From NCBI RefSeq assembly GCF_000368965.1, contig NZ_KB849780.1, positions 992,145 to 1,056,144 of the forward strand: 64,000 bases of DNA. Reading direction: 5' to 3'. The position numbers were made by a program, and so were the translations under genes. Origin of the DNA: Acinetobacter calcoaceticus DSM 30006 = CIP 81.8 (lineage in GTDB: Bacteria > Pseudomonadota > Gammaproteobacteria > Pseudomonadales > Moraxellaceae). Under the pieces are notes generated by a model. That model had not been told where the DNA came from and did not search any database. It saw nothing but the letters and a program-made list of their open reading frames with translations. Shown piece by piece: positions 53,297 through 63,629 of the stretch (the stretch's first letter is position 1; every line of letters begins with the position of its first letter).

Positions 53297-54303
53297 AAAG
53301 AATATTATTAACAGGTTTCTTATTTACGGCTGGCCTTGGTGTATATGGTGAAGCTAATGCTGCGTGCCGCATATATGACTATGTAGCAAATGATGTTCGG
53401 ATGGCCGTAGGACGTGTTGTTGTACGCCCTAGTGATCAAGTCGGTGCAATTTTAAGAAAGGCAACTTTCCCTATTAATCGTACTTCTACAGAAGCACGTT
53501 CTTGTGATAGCAGAGACACAGTAATTGCTGCATTAACCCAAGGGTACCCTTTAAGCTCTTTGGGCAATAGCATCTATACGACTAATATTCCGGGGATTGG
53601 TATTCGTTTATACCGTGAAGCTGAGAATAATGCCAATTTCTCGGGTTATTACCCGTATGAACGTGGTGGAATCTCAGGTACCCGTTATTTGGGGGCTGGT
53701 TATTTTGTAGTGGAAATCATTAAAATTGCTCCACAAACAGGTTCTGGAACGTTAGTACCAGGTAGATATAGTAGCTATTATGTCCGTGGCTTTCCTAATC
53801 AACCTTTCTTAACAAGTACTGTTGATGCTAATGCAATTACCATTGCATCATCTTCATGTGAAATCCAAGGTAACATCAACAAAGTTGTACAGCTCCCAAC
53901 AGTTACAAAGGCTGGTTTCAAAGGCGTTGGTTCCACTCAAGGTGAACAAACCTTTGATATGAACATCTTATGTAATGGTGGTATCAACCCAACGGGTTAT
54001 GAAGAGAAAAACCTGATTAGCTTAACTTACGACTTTACCCAAGACGGCACAAATAATCAGGTACTGGCAAATACTGCTGCCGCATCTGAAAAAGCAAATG
54101 GTGTGGGCGTACAATTACTGTGGAATTATCAAAATAAAAATCAAGTCATCAAAAAAGGTGACAAATTAGCCTTAGGTACATTGTCTTCTAACCAGACACT
54201 TCAATATAACGTACCAATGACTGCTCGCTACTACCAAACAGCAGCAAATGTGACTGCTGGTAAAGTACGTGCAATGGCTACTGTAACTATTGAATATGAT
54301 TAA
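53293..54303 (+). CDS. Fimbrial tip adhesin (two-domain)
   Basis: A 336-residue exported protein; signal peptide ends at EANA (about residue 23). Residues 24-180 form a lectin-like domain (CRIYDYVANDVRMAVGRVVV, GYYPYERGGISGTRYLGAGY), rich in Tyr and Gly. The C-terminal half is a pilin domain: SSCEIQGNINKVVQLPTVTK, DMNILCNGG and end ATVTIEYD, the incomplete Ig fold that needs donor-strand exchange. This is the layout of a FimH-type tip adhesin. It is coupled to the usher by ATGA. The receptor is unknown. Confidence 0.88.
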   Translation: MKRILLTGFLFTAGLGVYGEANAACRIYDYVANDVRMAVGRVVVRPSDQVGAILRKATFPINRTSTEARSCDSRDTVIAALTQGYPLSSLGNSIYTTNIPGIGIRLYREAENNANFSGYYPYERGGISGTRYLGAGYFVVEIIKIAPQTGSGTLVPGRYSSYYVRGFPNQPFLTSTVDANAITIASSSCEIQGNINKVVQLPTVTKAGFKGVGSTQGEQTFDMNILCNGGINPTGYEEKNLISLTYDFTQDGTNNQVLANTAAASEKANGVGVQLLWNYQNKNQVIKKGDKLALGTLSSNQTLQYNVPMTARYYQTAANVTAGKVRAMATVTIEYD

Positions 54304-54416
54304 TCATATTCAATAGTTTATAAAGCCAATAATTTCAAATATTTAAAAATTAATAATAACTTTTACTTTATCAATACTTTCTAAAAATTTAATACTTAAC
54401 TCCATAGGAATATTTT

Positions 54417-55388
54417 ATGAAAAAAATAGGCATAGTTGCTGTTAGTGCAGTGACATTATGTTGGGCTATGTATGAAGTATCCTCAGACAATACTAATACA
54501 ACACTGAGTAAAGAAACTAGTCAAAAAGTAGCATCTAAAAGCATTTCATCAACTGCAAAGAATGAAAAATTAGCGCCTCAGATGCTCTTGACCCAAACGA
54601 ACTCCCTTAATTCTTCTGCCCCAGTTTGCCAATACAATTTTGACGCGACTCAAGAAGATTTCGATCTATGGAATAATCAACACCCTGAATATTTTCCTAT
54701 GAATATATTCCCATTAATAAGTGGGCAAAAATTTAGCTTTAAAGTAGAGCCTAGGCCAGAAAGTGAGTATGGCAATTTAGATTATATAGCTAGAAGTAAA
54801 GCTAGTCTTAATTCGACTAATGACATTGGAGATTTAACATTACCTCACACAGGTATTATTGCATTTGAAATGGAGCTTAAAGTGCCAACAATAGCACTTG
54901 GCAACTCATCATTTGGTAACTCTTCTTATATTTCTAACATTGGTTTTATGGGCGTAACAAATAATGGTTACACAGTTAGATCCAACTATGGGTTTGATAT
55001 GGGGACTTATGATCCAGATTTTGGTGAGAATCCCCCTAGATTAAGCTATTCTGTAGCTTACCGACTTAGTGATAATAATGGGCCTGATAATCCTTACTTC
55101 AAAAGTCAGAATATGACAAATAATACAAAGGAATACCAACGTTTGGGTATCTACATTAACCAGAATACTAGGCAGGTCGGTTTCATTTTTAATGGGGTTG
55201 ATCAGGGTTATAAATCTATTTTACCTGCTCCACTTGAAAATATAAGTTTTTCTGTTTTAAGTGGTATATCAATTTATTCTGAACAATCATTCACACAAGA
55301 GTTGTCGAATGAACTCATTACTGACCGTAATGCTTTACAGTTTAGCTATCCTCAGGGTACAACTGACATGTGCGGTAATGCCATTTAA
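54417..55388 (+). CDS. DUF4882-type exported protein next to the pilus operon
   Basis: A 323-residue protein with an N-terminal hydrophobic segment (IGIVAVSAVTLCWAMYEV), then a Ser/Thr/Lys-rich linker to about residue 60. The rest is beta-rich and rich in Asn, Tyr and Gly (SSFGNSSYISNIGFMGVTNN, YRLSDNNGPDNPYF). Two Cys (about 68 and 320) may pair. I associate the pattern with DUF4882 proteins of Acinetobacter, with moderate certainty. A 113-base gap with no terminator follows the adhesin, so it may be the last gene of the pilus operon. Confidence 0.65.
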   Translation: MKKIGIVAVSAVTLCWAMYEVSSDNTNTTLSKETSQKVASKSISSTAKNEKLAPQMLLTQTNSLNSSAPVCQYNFDATQEDFDLWNNQHPEYFPMNIFPLISGQKFSFKVEPRPESEYGNLDYIARSKASLNSTNDIGDLTLPHTGIIAFEMELKVPTIALGNSSFGNSSYISNIGFMGVTNNGYTVRSNYGFDMGTYDPDFGENPPRLSYSVAYRLSDNNGPDNPYFKSQNMTNNTKEYQRLGIYINQNTRQVGFIFNGVDQGYKSILPAPLENISFSVLSGISIYSEQSFTQELSNELITDRNALQFSYPQGTTDMCGNAI

Positions 55389-55409
55389 GATATAAAATCA
55401 TAAGTTGTA

Positions 55410-55436
55410 AAAAAGGGCTGAATCACAGCCCTTTTT
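55410..55436. terminator. Bidirectional terminator
   Basis: Perfect 11-base arms 55410-55420 and 55426-55436 with a five-base loop; A-run on the left arm and T-run on the right arm. It separates the rightward pilus block from the leftward alcohol dehydrogenase gene. Confidence 0.85.
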
Positions 55437-55443
55437 CTTTTAT

Positions 55444-56571
<1,128 letters not shown>

Positions 56572-56717
56572 TCATTCGGTATTTATAGTCGAGCAAAATA
56601 GATTATGTAACAGTAATACAAGAGATTAATTTTGCTTAAATTAAAATTGGCTTTCATTACAATCCATCACAGCATAGCCAGTCAGGTAAGTCTAAGCAAG
56701 CCTATGTTTCAAAAAGA

Positions 56718-56746
56718 AGAAAACCTCTTACTTGAAGAGGTTTTCT
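56718..56746 (-). terminator. Terminator for the leftward gene at 56783-58654
   Basis: Perfect 12-base arms 56718-56729 and 56735-56746 with a five-base loop. On the minus strand the stem is followed by TCTTTTTG. Confidence 0.75.
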
Positions 56747-56782
56747 ATCAAATCACTTATCTTATAAACGGTTTATGTTTAC

Positions 56783-58654
56783 TTAAAGGTAAATATCTGG
56801 TGGATATGGTGTGTTATCACTAATTGGTGAATAAAGCGTATTTTCAACAAAGAAGCCATTTGGGGCTTGAGTGGTATCGATCGTAATCGAATCAAACATG
56901 ACTTGTGGATATGCCCAGATAAATTGCTTCATTAACCCAAGAGAAACATTATTTTTCATGTCACCAAAAATTCGTTGCCAGATGGGTGTTCGATAAGGTT
57001 TGGTTTTATCAAAGCCATAAATATAGGCAATAGATGCATCAGGAACGAATCCGGATAGATAAACGACTTTATTTGCAGGATAGCCCAGACCCTGTATAGG
57101 TATTTGAGAAACTGCCTGATGTGCTAAGTCTAAGCGAGCTTCTAATAGCCAGTCATAAGCTTCAGTCATCATGTAATCAAAATTAGGATATGAATAGTGC
57201 GTGCTTGGATAATTAATATAAGTTGCTAGTGTCTGAATTGGAGACTGAATAGAAGGAAAGAAAATAAGTGGGCTAACTTTGGCTGTTGAATATTTTGCTT
57301 TGATAACGGTACGAATGTTTTGACAGGTTTGTCCTAATTTATTTCTAAGCCATGTTTTAAACTCATCATAGGGAGTTCCTGTTTTATTCATTGCTTCATA
57401 AATTGTACCTAAATCTGGTGCATATAAACCTGTATCTGCATTAAAGGCCAGTTTTGTTGGATAGTCATACACACAAGGTAGATTCGTGTCAGTGTTGTAC
57501 CACCACCAAGGTTCACCAATCTGCATGTTTACATCACATCCCCCGACAACCATTGCATCTGCAAACTCAATAAAGACTTTATGTAGATATGCCAAAGCAT
57601 TTTGGTCACTTAAACTAAAAAAATAGCTCGGTGGTTGGTAGCCTGTTTTACCCAAATTACTATTCCAGTCACGCTGTGCCCAATACTCATTGGCCCCCAA
57701 GGAATACATTTCAAAGCTGACCCCAAAGATGGGTTGCATACTAGCGTTATGCAAAGCCTGAGCATATTTCTCATGCCATTTACGAGTACATGAGTTAACA
57801 ACAGCCTCGCCCGTCACCAACGTATCTGGTATTTGCCATTTATTAATATCGCTTTTCCATTTCATTTCAGGATAATGCGACATTCCACAATAATGGTTAA
57901 CCAAACCTTGATATCCCAAAGTGACGATATTGTTGACTAGGCGCTGCGGGTTTAAATCGTAATGGTCGTCATAGCTGGTACAGATACCATAATTGTGCTG
58001 AGGTACAACAACACGGCTCAAATTTAACTTCGCATTTGTTCCTATAACAACCGAGTTAGTCAGTCGAATATAACCATCTTGGGGCTGACTTAAAGGTGTA
58101 GCTGATTGGCCATTATATTGGCTGGTAAAACCAGAAAATGAAATTCGCTGAATATTGGTGACGGGAAAGCTATCTGTCGCAGAAAAACCAGCTTTTACCG
58201 TATCCCAGTTAATATGGATATGCGCCGTGCGAGATGAAGGGTTATTTGCGTAGTTAAACAAGACAACATATGCAATTTTATCTATGCCATTGTCATTATA
58301 GTACACCGTTAAAGTCGGTGTTAAACTCGCATTGTTAAGTACAGGCATAGAAGCCGACAATTCAATATCGAAGTCCCAAATTACCCCTGCATAGCTGTAT
58401 TTGGTTTCATAAGCTAAAAATTTATGATCTTTAGAGTCATAAGAGTCCCACGTAATTCCTACCAAATCATTTGCCATGCGCGACCTAAAAGATGCTTCAA
58501 AACCATTTCCATAATTAGTAATGGCAAAAGACATGGTTTGCGGGCCGTCTATTCTCCAATAAATAGGGCTAAATCGATCAATAAGTGTATTTTGAGTGAT
58601 TGGATGAGGTGATGAATTAGAATTATTTTGCACATTTTGTCGATTAGTTATCAT
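56783..58654 (-). CDS. Large protein with a putative TIM-barrel domain
   Basis: A 623-residue protein without a clear signal peptide. Residues 1-200 are beta-rich and Asn/Ser/Thr-rich. The second half contains QIGEPWWWYNTDTNLPCVYD, GYQGLVNHYCGMSHYPEMKW and TEAYDWLLE, which resemble the glycoside hydrolase-like TIM barrel of gene-transfer-agent and phage tail proteins, where Glu in GEPWWW would sit at a catalytic position. That call is a recollection, not a search. No phage structural genes lie nearby. It has its own terminator and lies between the alcohol dehydrogenase and catalase-like genes. Confidence 0.55.
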   Translation of the reverse strand: MITNRQNVQNNSNSSPHPITQNTLIDRFSPIYWRIDGPQTMSFAITNYGNGFEASFRSRMANDLVGITWDSYDSKDHKFLAYETKYSYAGVIWDFDIELSASMPVLNNASLTPTLTVYYNDNGIDKIAYVVLFNYANNPSSRTAHIHINWDTVKAGFSATDSFPVTNIQRISFSGFTSQYNGQSATPLSQPQDGYIRLTNSVVIGTNAKLNLSRVVVPQHNYGICTSYDDHYDLNPQRLVNNIVTLGYQGLVNHYCGMSHYPEMKWKSDINKWQIPDTLVTGEAVVNSCTRKWHEKYAQALHNASMQPIFGVSFEMYSLGANEYWAQRDWNSNLGKTGYQPPSYFFSLSDQNALAYLHKVFIEFADAMVVGGCDVNMQIGEPWWWYNTDTNLPCVYDYPTKLAFNADTGLYAPDLGTIYEAMNKTGTPYDEFKTWLRNKLGQTCQNIRTVIKAKYSTAKVSPLIFFPSIQSPIQTLATYINYPSTHYSYPNFDYMMTEAYDWLLEARLDLAHQAVSQIPIQGLGYPANKVVYLSGFVPDASIAYIYGFDKTKPYRTPIWQRIFGDMKNNVSLGLMKQFIWAYPQVMFDSITIDTTQAPNGFFVENTLYSPISDNTPYPPDIYL

Positions 58655-58837
58655 GTCGTCATTCTCTTAATGTATTAAGAAGTTTTATATTAAATAATAA
58701 TTCTTATTTTATTGTTCAGATAAGTAACAATGACGTTTAAATTATTTACAGTTAATATTTTTTATAAAGCTCAAAATAAACTTAAACAAGAATTCTTAAT
58801 ATTATCCTAAAATATTTTTGCCCTAAGGAGATAATAA

Positions 58838-59995
58838 ATGTCAAATTTTATGCAGCCTATAAATTTTAGGGTGTTGTTTGTATTTACTCCTCTTGTGTTT
58901 GCACTAACAGGTTGTAGTGAAACTTTACATTCCCAAAGAACCATACCAATAAAGACATCTTCAGAAAGTATCGTTTATCCCGAAGTTGATACCGTTTTAG
59001 GGGAAAAGTTACAGCCTAATGAGGAAGTGGTAGCCCAGAACATAGCTCAAGTCATTGAAAAGTCAATTCGTGAACAATATACGGCGGGAAATGCTTTACG
59101 TGATGCCCATCCTAAAGCACATGGATGTGTTCGAGCTGAATTTCATGTCTCAAAAAATATACCTGCTCAGTTCGCTAAAGGCGTTTTTATACCAGACCAA
59201 AGTTATCAAGCATGGATTCGCTTTTCCAATGCTTCTAATGACGCCTCTAGTGCTGACATTGACAAAGATGCACGTGGCATAGCGATAAAACTTTTAGGTG
59301 TCGCTGGAGAGAAAATTTTAGAAAGTGAAAAGCAAGCAACTACTCAAGATTTTATTATGATTAATCACCCTGTCTTTTTTGCGAATGATGCTAAACGATA
59401 CCTTTCTTTTATGCATGATGTGAATAGCCACAATATGATTAGAAAACTTCATATTCCGTTTGCCTTAGGTTTTAAAGGAACAATGAATGCACTCGGAGCA
59501 CGTAATTCACAAATTGCAAACCCACTCTATGCGCGTTACTGGTCTATGGTTCCCTATCAGTTAGGCCTAGGTAATGATCGACAAGCGGTTAAATATTCAG
59601 TACGTGCTTGCTCAGTGACAGCAAATAATCTACCTAAAAATCCTAGTCATGATTTTTTAAGAGAAGCTTTAAAAAATACTTTACAGCAAACAGATGCCTG
59701 TATGGAGTTCCTTATTCAGCCCCGAACTTCAAGTAAAATGTTAGTAGAAGATTCGATGACAGAATGGGATGAGAAAGTGGCTCCTTTTTATCAAGTAGCG
59801 ACTATTCATATTCCAAAGCAGAATTTTGATACGCCCGAGCAAAATAAGTTCTGTGAAAATTTGTCTTTTACGCCGTGGCATGCCTTACCTGCACATAAGC
59901 CACTAGGTGCAGTAAACCGAATGCGTAAAGTCATTTATGAAAATATAAGCAGGGTTCGACATGATATGAATTCCGCACCTAGACAAGAGCCTTAA
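58838..59995 (+). CDS. Catalase-like haem lipoprotein
   Basis: A 385-residue protein with a lipoprotein signal (VFALTGC, Cys at about 26). The body belongs to the catalase-related haem family: RDAHPKAHGCVRAEF carries the distal-His region, WIRFSNAS and DARGIAIKLLGV follow, and ARYWSMVPYQLG holds the probable proximal Tyr. Members lack the full tetramer domains of KatE and may act as peroxidases. Lipid anchoring would expose it to periplasmic or external peroxide. AAGGAG precedes the ATG. Activity is not certain. Confidence 0.82.
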   Translation: MSNFMQPINFRVLFVFTPLVFALTGCSETLHSQRTIPIKTSSESIVYPEVDTVLGEKLQPNEEVVAQNIAQVIEKSIREQYTAGNALRDAHPKAHGCVRAEFHVSKNIPAQFAKGVFIPDQSYQAWIRFSNASNDASSADIDKDARGIAIKLLGVAGEKILESEKQATTQDFIMINHPVFFANDAKRYLSFMHDVNSHNMIRKLHIPFALGFKGTMNALGARNSQIANPLYARYWSMVPYQLGLGNDRQAVKYSVRACSVTANNLPKNPSHDFLREALKNTLQQTDACMEFLIQPRTSSKMLVEDSMTEWDEKVAPFYQVATIHIPKQNFDTPEQNKFCENLSFTPWHALPAHKPLGAVNRMRKVIYENISRVRHDMNSAPRQEP

Positions 59996-60054
59996 ATACC
60001 TTATTCCTCTCGGTTTAACATTTAAGTAATCTTGTCTTACTAGGAGCAATTTTT

Positions 60055-60363
60055 TTATTTAATGACTCCTTTACTGGTGTCTATGGTGATTCGATCAATG
60101 AAATCTGCCAGCCATAAAATAAAGTCATCTTCATTTTTATGTTTTGGAATCAAGCTTATATCTACTCTAATGAGTAATTCAATTTGCACACTAACAACAG
60201 CCCCTTCGAAGTTCACAAAGTTATATAAAAATTTTAATTCTGTACCGGCAATCGCTTTTTCAATTTCTATAATTAAATTATTTAAGTCTTTAAAGTAATT
60301 GCTTGAATGTTTGTTTTTAATATTTTTATTAATTTTTTCTGCTAATAATAAGTATTTTGGCAA
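60055..60363 (-). CDS. Small hypothetical protein, paralog of the 60715-61195 gene
   Basis: A 102-residue protein starting MPKYLLLAEKINKNI, mostly helical at the N-terminus and then strand-rich. The segment VDISLIPKHKNEDDFILWLA followed by DFIDRIT matches VSLMPNHKNKDEYILWLAGF in the neighbouring gene, so the two are paralogs that arose by tandem duplication. No family, signal peptide or membrane helix seen. AAGGAG lies upstream of the ATG. Possibly an immunity-type pair, but there is no evidence of a toxin. Confidence 0.65.
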   Translation of the reverse strand: MPKYLLLAEKINKNIKNKHSSNYFKDLNNLIIEIEKAIAGTELKFLYNFVNFEGAVVSVQIELLIRVDISLIPKHKNEDDFILWLADFIDRITIDTSKGVIK

Positions 60364-60634
60364 TTTTATCTCCTTATTAATTATTTATAAAATATAAGTA
60401 TAAAATTGTAGTTATAAAAATAAATTTCTAATTTTTATTAAGATTGTTGCTGTTTTTAATTTTAATTGATAAATTGTGAATATCATAACTATTTATTGTT
60501 CTAATAATGTGATCTGGTTTTAATTTTTTTATTCCGATTAAATTGGTAGGTATTTTAACAGCCAGCTAAAAATTTATATTTTAAAAGCTCTATATTATTT
60601 TAAATATTGAAAATTTTAAAAATCGCTATTAAAA

Positions 60635-60654
60635 AACCGCCCCAGAAGGCGGTT
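60635..60654 (-). terminator. Terminator of the frameshifted paralog (minus strand)
   Basis: Perfect seven-base GC-rich arms 60635-60641 and 60648-60654, loop of six; the minus strand continues with TTTTAATAG. Confidence 0.8.
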
Positions 60655-60671
60655 GCTGAATTTACAGCGAT

Positions 60672-60710
60672 ATATAGAAGTGTAGTGGACGATCACTTCT
60701 ATATTTTTTT
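60672..60710 (+). terminator. Hairpin with T-run on the plus strand
   Basis: Perfect 11-base arms 60672-60682 and 60694-60704 with an 11-base loop, then TTTTTT to 60710. On the plus strand this would stop transcription entering the leftward gene. Confidence 0.6.
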
Positions 60711-60714
60711 AAAC

Positions 60715-61195
60715 TTATTTTTCTTCTTTTATAATTTTTGTAAAGGCATCTGACTTGAAATAATTAATAATCATCTCTCCATCATCACTTGTAGACATCT
60801 CTCCATCATCACTTGTAGATGAGGACACTTTAGGAGGTTCTTCATAGCTAAACTTAAAATCTGGAGGAATAAATTGTGAGATCGGGGGAAGCTTGGCCTC
60901 TCCTCCTGTTGTAATTCTTTCAATAAAACCTGCGAGCCAAAGAATATATTCATCTTTATTTTTATGGTTGGGCATGAGGCTCACATCCAACTTAATCGCA
61001 CAGTCTTCTAATGGCTTGGTTAAGCACTCATCAAAATCTATAAAATTATATTTAAGTTTAAACTTGGTTCCTTTAATTTCCTTCACGAAGTACACCAACC
61101 AAATGATTTAAGGTCTCTGCTGAGCTTTCTGAAAATAAATTTTTGTCCTCAATCTTTTTGTACACATTCTCAGCGATGATTAAATATTGTGGCAT
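60715..61195 (-). pseudogene. Paralog of the 60055 gene, frameshifted by a 4-bp duplication
   Basis: Translation from ATG 61195 (AGAG upstream) gives MPQYLIIAENVYKKIEDKNL, clearly like MPKYLLLAEKINKNI of the neighbour, then runs LNHLVGVLREGN and stops. In the next frame VYFVKEIKGTKFKLKYNFID continues the homology to the end at 60715. Plus-strand 61095-61102 reads CCAACCAA; removing one CCAA restores the frame, giving LNHLVYFVKE. The tail also contains a 24-bp tandem repeat (60772-60819) coding STSDDGEM twice. Intact length would be about 159 residues. Confidence 0.75.
60772..60819. repeat. Perfect 24-bp tandem repeat, two copies
   Basis: Copies at 60772-60795 and 60796-60819 are identical. 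In the minus-strand gene they encode an acidic octapeptide repeat (STSDDGEM). In-frame length, so it would change only repeat number. Confidence 0.9.
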
Positions 61196-61388
61196 CTCTA
61201 TTTTCTCCCTTTTATTGTCGAGCTACTCACTCAGCCTTTTAAGGAAGTATGATAGATATTATGTTTTCCAATGTAATTGTTATGCTTCTAATTGTAATTA
61301 ATGTATTTTTGTGAAAATCGTAAGCATAACCATCCGTAAAAATTAAAGATAACGCAAACTAAATCTCATTTTTATAAGAAAATTTATT

Positions 61389-61814
61389 CTAATCAAAAAA
61401 TATGTTTAGCTCATCTAAACTTGGAAGCTGGTTATAAGATTCATCTGCCTCTATTGTGTTCGCCCAGTTTGACTTTGAAAATACGCAAAAATTAAGTTTT
61501 TTTAGCACAACAATGTCTTTATCTAATAAGCCTAATGATATCCACATAAAATGTGTATTTCCAACTAGGTTGGGTACTGGCGATCCACATTTACTACAAA
61601 ATGAAGATGTGAAACCTGTTTCCTTTTTATAAGTACGAATAAGTTCTAAACCTGATAACCATTTAAATTTGTCTTTGCCGACCAAAGTAGCCGCGTTTGA
61701 TCCCGTTCCCGATTGTTTTCGGCAGAGACTACAGTGGCAGTGATAGATAGTCTCTATCTCGTTGGTAATTGAAAATTTGACTTCATGACATAGACAAGAA
61801 CCCACATGACTCAT
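61389..61814 (-). CDS. GFA family protein (CENP-V/GFA-type zinc protein)
   Basis: A 141-residue zinc protein with the GFA pattern: GSCLCHEVKF, CHCSLCRKQSG and FCSKCGSPV, giving the Cys set for two zinc ions. The original member was described as glutathione-dependent formaldehyde-activating enzyme, but most relatives lack proven activity. The ATG at 61814 is chosen because AAGGA lies eight bases upstream; an ATG at 61823 directly abuts that site. The class III alcohol dehydrogenase lies 5 kb away, so a formaldehyde link is only speculative. Confidence 0.87.
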   Translation of the reverse strand: MSHVGSCLCHEVKFSITNEIETIYHCHCSLCRKQSGTGSNAATLVGKDKFKWLSGLELIRTYKKETGFTSSFCSKCGSPVPNLVGNTHFMWISLGLLDKDIVVLKKLNFCVFSKSNWANTIEADESYNQLPSLDELNIFFD

Positions 61815-62046
61815 CTCGAGCATCCTTAAAAAATAATATTGAATATAGCATTAGGTTTAAAACGGTTAAATTTAACTTTATATTTTTAAAAGGCTATTTT
61901 TTCTTAGAAATACCTATAAAAATAAGGAATTGCTAGCGTTGAGGCTTGGCACAATGCATTTATAAGGTTTAATATGAATTTTGACATATAAATTGAATAT
62001 AAGAATGCTCTGATAGGTTTAACTTGGATGCAGATTAAATGCTTAC

Positions 62047-63612
62047 ATGATCAATCAGCTATACCAGCAGTACAGTACTATGGCTTCAAGTGCTTGGGGC
62101 TTTACTGATTTACCCTCTTATACAGATACATACGATCCTAATGAGAATGATACAGTGACGAATAGCTTTAATTGGTTAAATGATGAGCAAGCTACAGAAA
62201 AAACAGAACAAGGATTAACTGCTTTTGTGGCATTAGATGATGCCTTTATTAGTATAGCTTCTCGTATGTATCTGATTCGAAATGCAAAAGAAAAGATAGA
62301 CTTACAATATTATATTTGGACCAATGATTTTGTTGGAAACTTAATGCTGCATGAGTTACTAACGGCGGCAGATCGTGGCGTAAAAATCCGCTTACTCATC
62401 GATGATCAAAATGGAGTAAAGCTTGATGGAGTTCTAAGAAGCCTTCTCCACCATCCTAATTTTGAAATTCGATTATTTAATCCATATAAATTTAGATATT
62501 TAAGAATTTTAGACTATATTTTTCGTTTCAAAAAAGTAAACCATCGCATGCATAATAAATTAATTATTGCAGATGGAGCGATTGCCGTAACAGGTGGTCG
62601 AAATATCAGTAGTGAATATTTTGATGCAAGTAGTAAGTTTCAATTTACTGACCTAGATATTTTATTTTATGGACATACGGTACAGCATGCCCAGACTGTC
62701 TTTAATGATTTCTGGCAAAGCGAGCTAAGCCAAGATGCTACTGAGCTTATCGGAACTTGTGCTGTCCACCACTTACAATCGTTACGACAGCACTATCATG
62801 ATTTAATTCATGATAGTGAAAATCATACTCAAACCGAAGATAAGCTTTACGATGCTCAAAGCTATTTAAAAGAACTTTTAGAGCACTATCCCATTCAATG
62901 GTCAAAAGCGTATTTTGTTGCAGATTCACCTAAAAAAATCTTAGGAATAGTCTCTAAGGAAGAGATGCTTTATGGGCAAGTCATGAAGATTATGGGTGAA
63001 CCAAAGCAGCATATAGAATTAGCTTCCGCTTATTTTGTTCCTACACAACAGGGCGCGGATTATTTAAAACAGCTAAAGGTGCAAGGAGTTAAAGTCAGGG
63101 TTTTAACCAATTCTTTTGCTGCAAATGATGTGGCGATTGTGCATGCATTTTATAGTCAATATCGAGTTGAAATGCTCAAAAGTGGTGTAGAACTATTTGA
63201 GTTTAAGCCATTTTTAGAACGTAGACGTAGAACATGGTATGAGGTTGTGACTGGAAGCGTCATTCCCGCTAAAGGCAAAAATAAATCGAGTTTACACGCC
63301 AAATTTTTTGATGTAGACGGTAAAGTATTTATTGGTTCATTTAATTTTGATCCACGTTCGACGTATTTAAATACTGAGGTTGGGCTTGTGATCGAATCGA
63401 GTCAATTACAGGCTCAAGTTTCGGTGATGCTTGACCAGCATTTACCACAAGTTGCATACCAACTTAAGTTAAATAATGAAGGAAAAATCATTTGGCTAGA
63501 CTATCAATCGAATGGCCAAGTCGTGGAATATGAAAACGACCCGGATACGAGTCTGTTCCAACGCACAATGATTAAAGCCGTTTCATATTTGCCAGTTGAA
63601 TGGATGATGTAA
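62047..63612 (+). CDS. Phospholipase D family protein (cardiolipin synthase-like)
   Basis: A 521-residue PLD-superfamily protein with two HKD motifs: HNKLIIADGAIAVTGGRN at about 175-192 and HAKFFDVDGKVFIGSFNF at about 417-434. The N-terminus has no obvious helix pair as in classical ClsA; LMLHELLTAADRGVKIRLLI is typical of the PLDc domain. It may make or remodel phospholipids, or be a secreted-type phospholipase. Start: an overlapping upstream ATG at 62039 reads into a stop after three codons, so 62047 is used. Confidence 0.88.
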   Translation: MINQLYQQYSTMASSAWGFTDLPSYTDTYDPNENDTVTNSFNWLNDEQATEKTEQGLTAFVALDDAFISIASRMYLIRNAKEKIDLQYYIWTNDFVGNLMLHELLTAADRGVKIRLLIDDQNGVKLDGVLRSLLHHPNFEIRLFNPYKFRYLRILDYIFRFKKVNHRMHNKLIIADGAIAVTGGRNISSEYFDASSKFQFTDLDILFYGHTVQHAQTVFNDFWQSELSQDATELIGTCAVHHLQSLRQHYHDLIHDSENHTQTEDKLYDAQSYLKELLEHYPIQWSKAYFVADSPKKILGIVSKEEMLYGQVMKIMGEPKQHIELASAYFVPTQQGADYLKQLKVQGVKVRVLTNSFAANDVAIVHAFYSQYRVEMLKSGVELFEFKPFLERRRRTWYEVVTGSVIPAKGKNKSSLHAKFFDVDGKVFIGSFNFDPRSTYLNTEVGLVIESSQLQAQVSVMLDQHLPQVAYQLKLNNEGKIIWLDYQSNGQVVEYENDPDTSLFQRTMIKAVSYLPVEWMM

Positions 63613-63629
63613 GAGAGCTTCAATTTTAT

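Larger units (their letters stand above)
60364..60714. other. Intergenic region with two hairpins
   Basis: AT-rich space between the two paralogous leftward genes. The only structures seen are the hairpins at 60635-60654 and 60672-60704, given separately. Confidence 0.5.

Noticed and set aside
60772..60819. CRISPR-like repeat
   Set aside because: Only two directly adjacent copies with no spacer; it is an in-gene tandem duplication.
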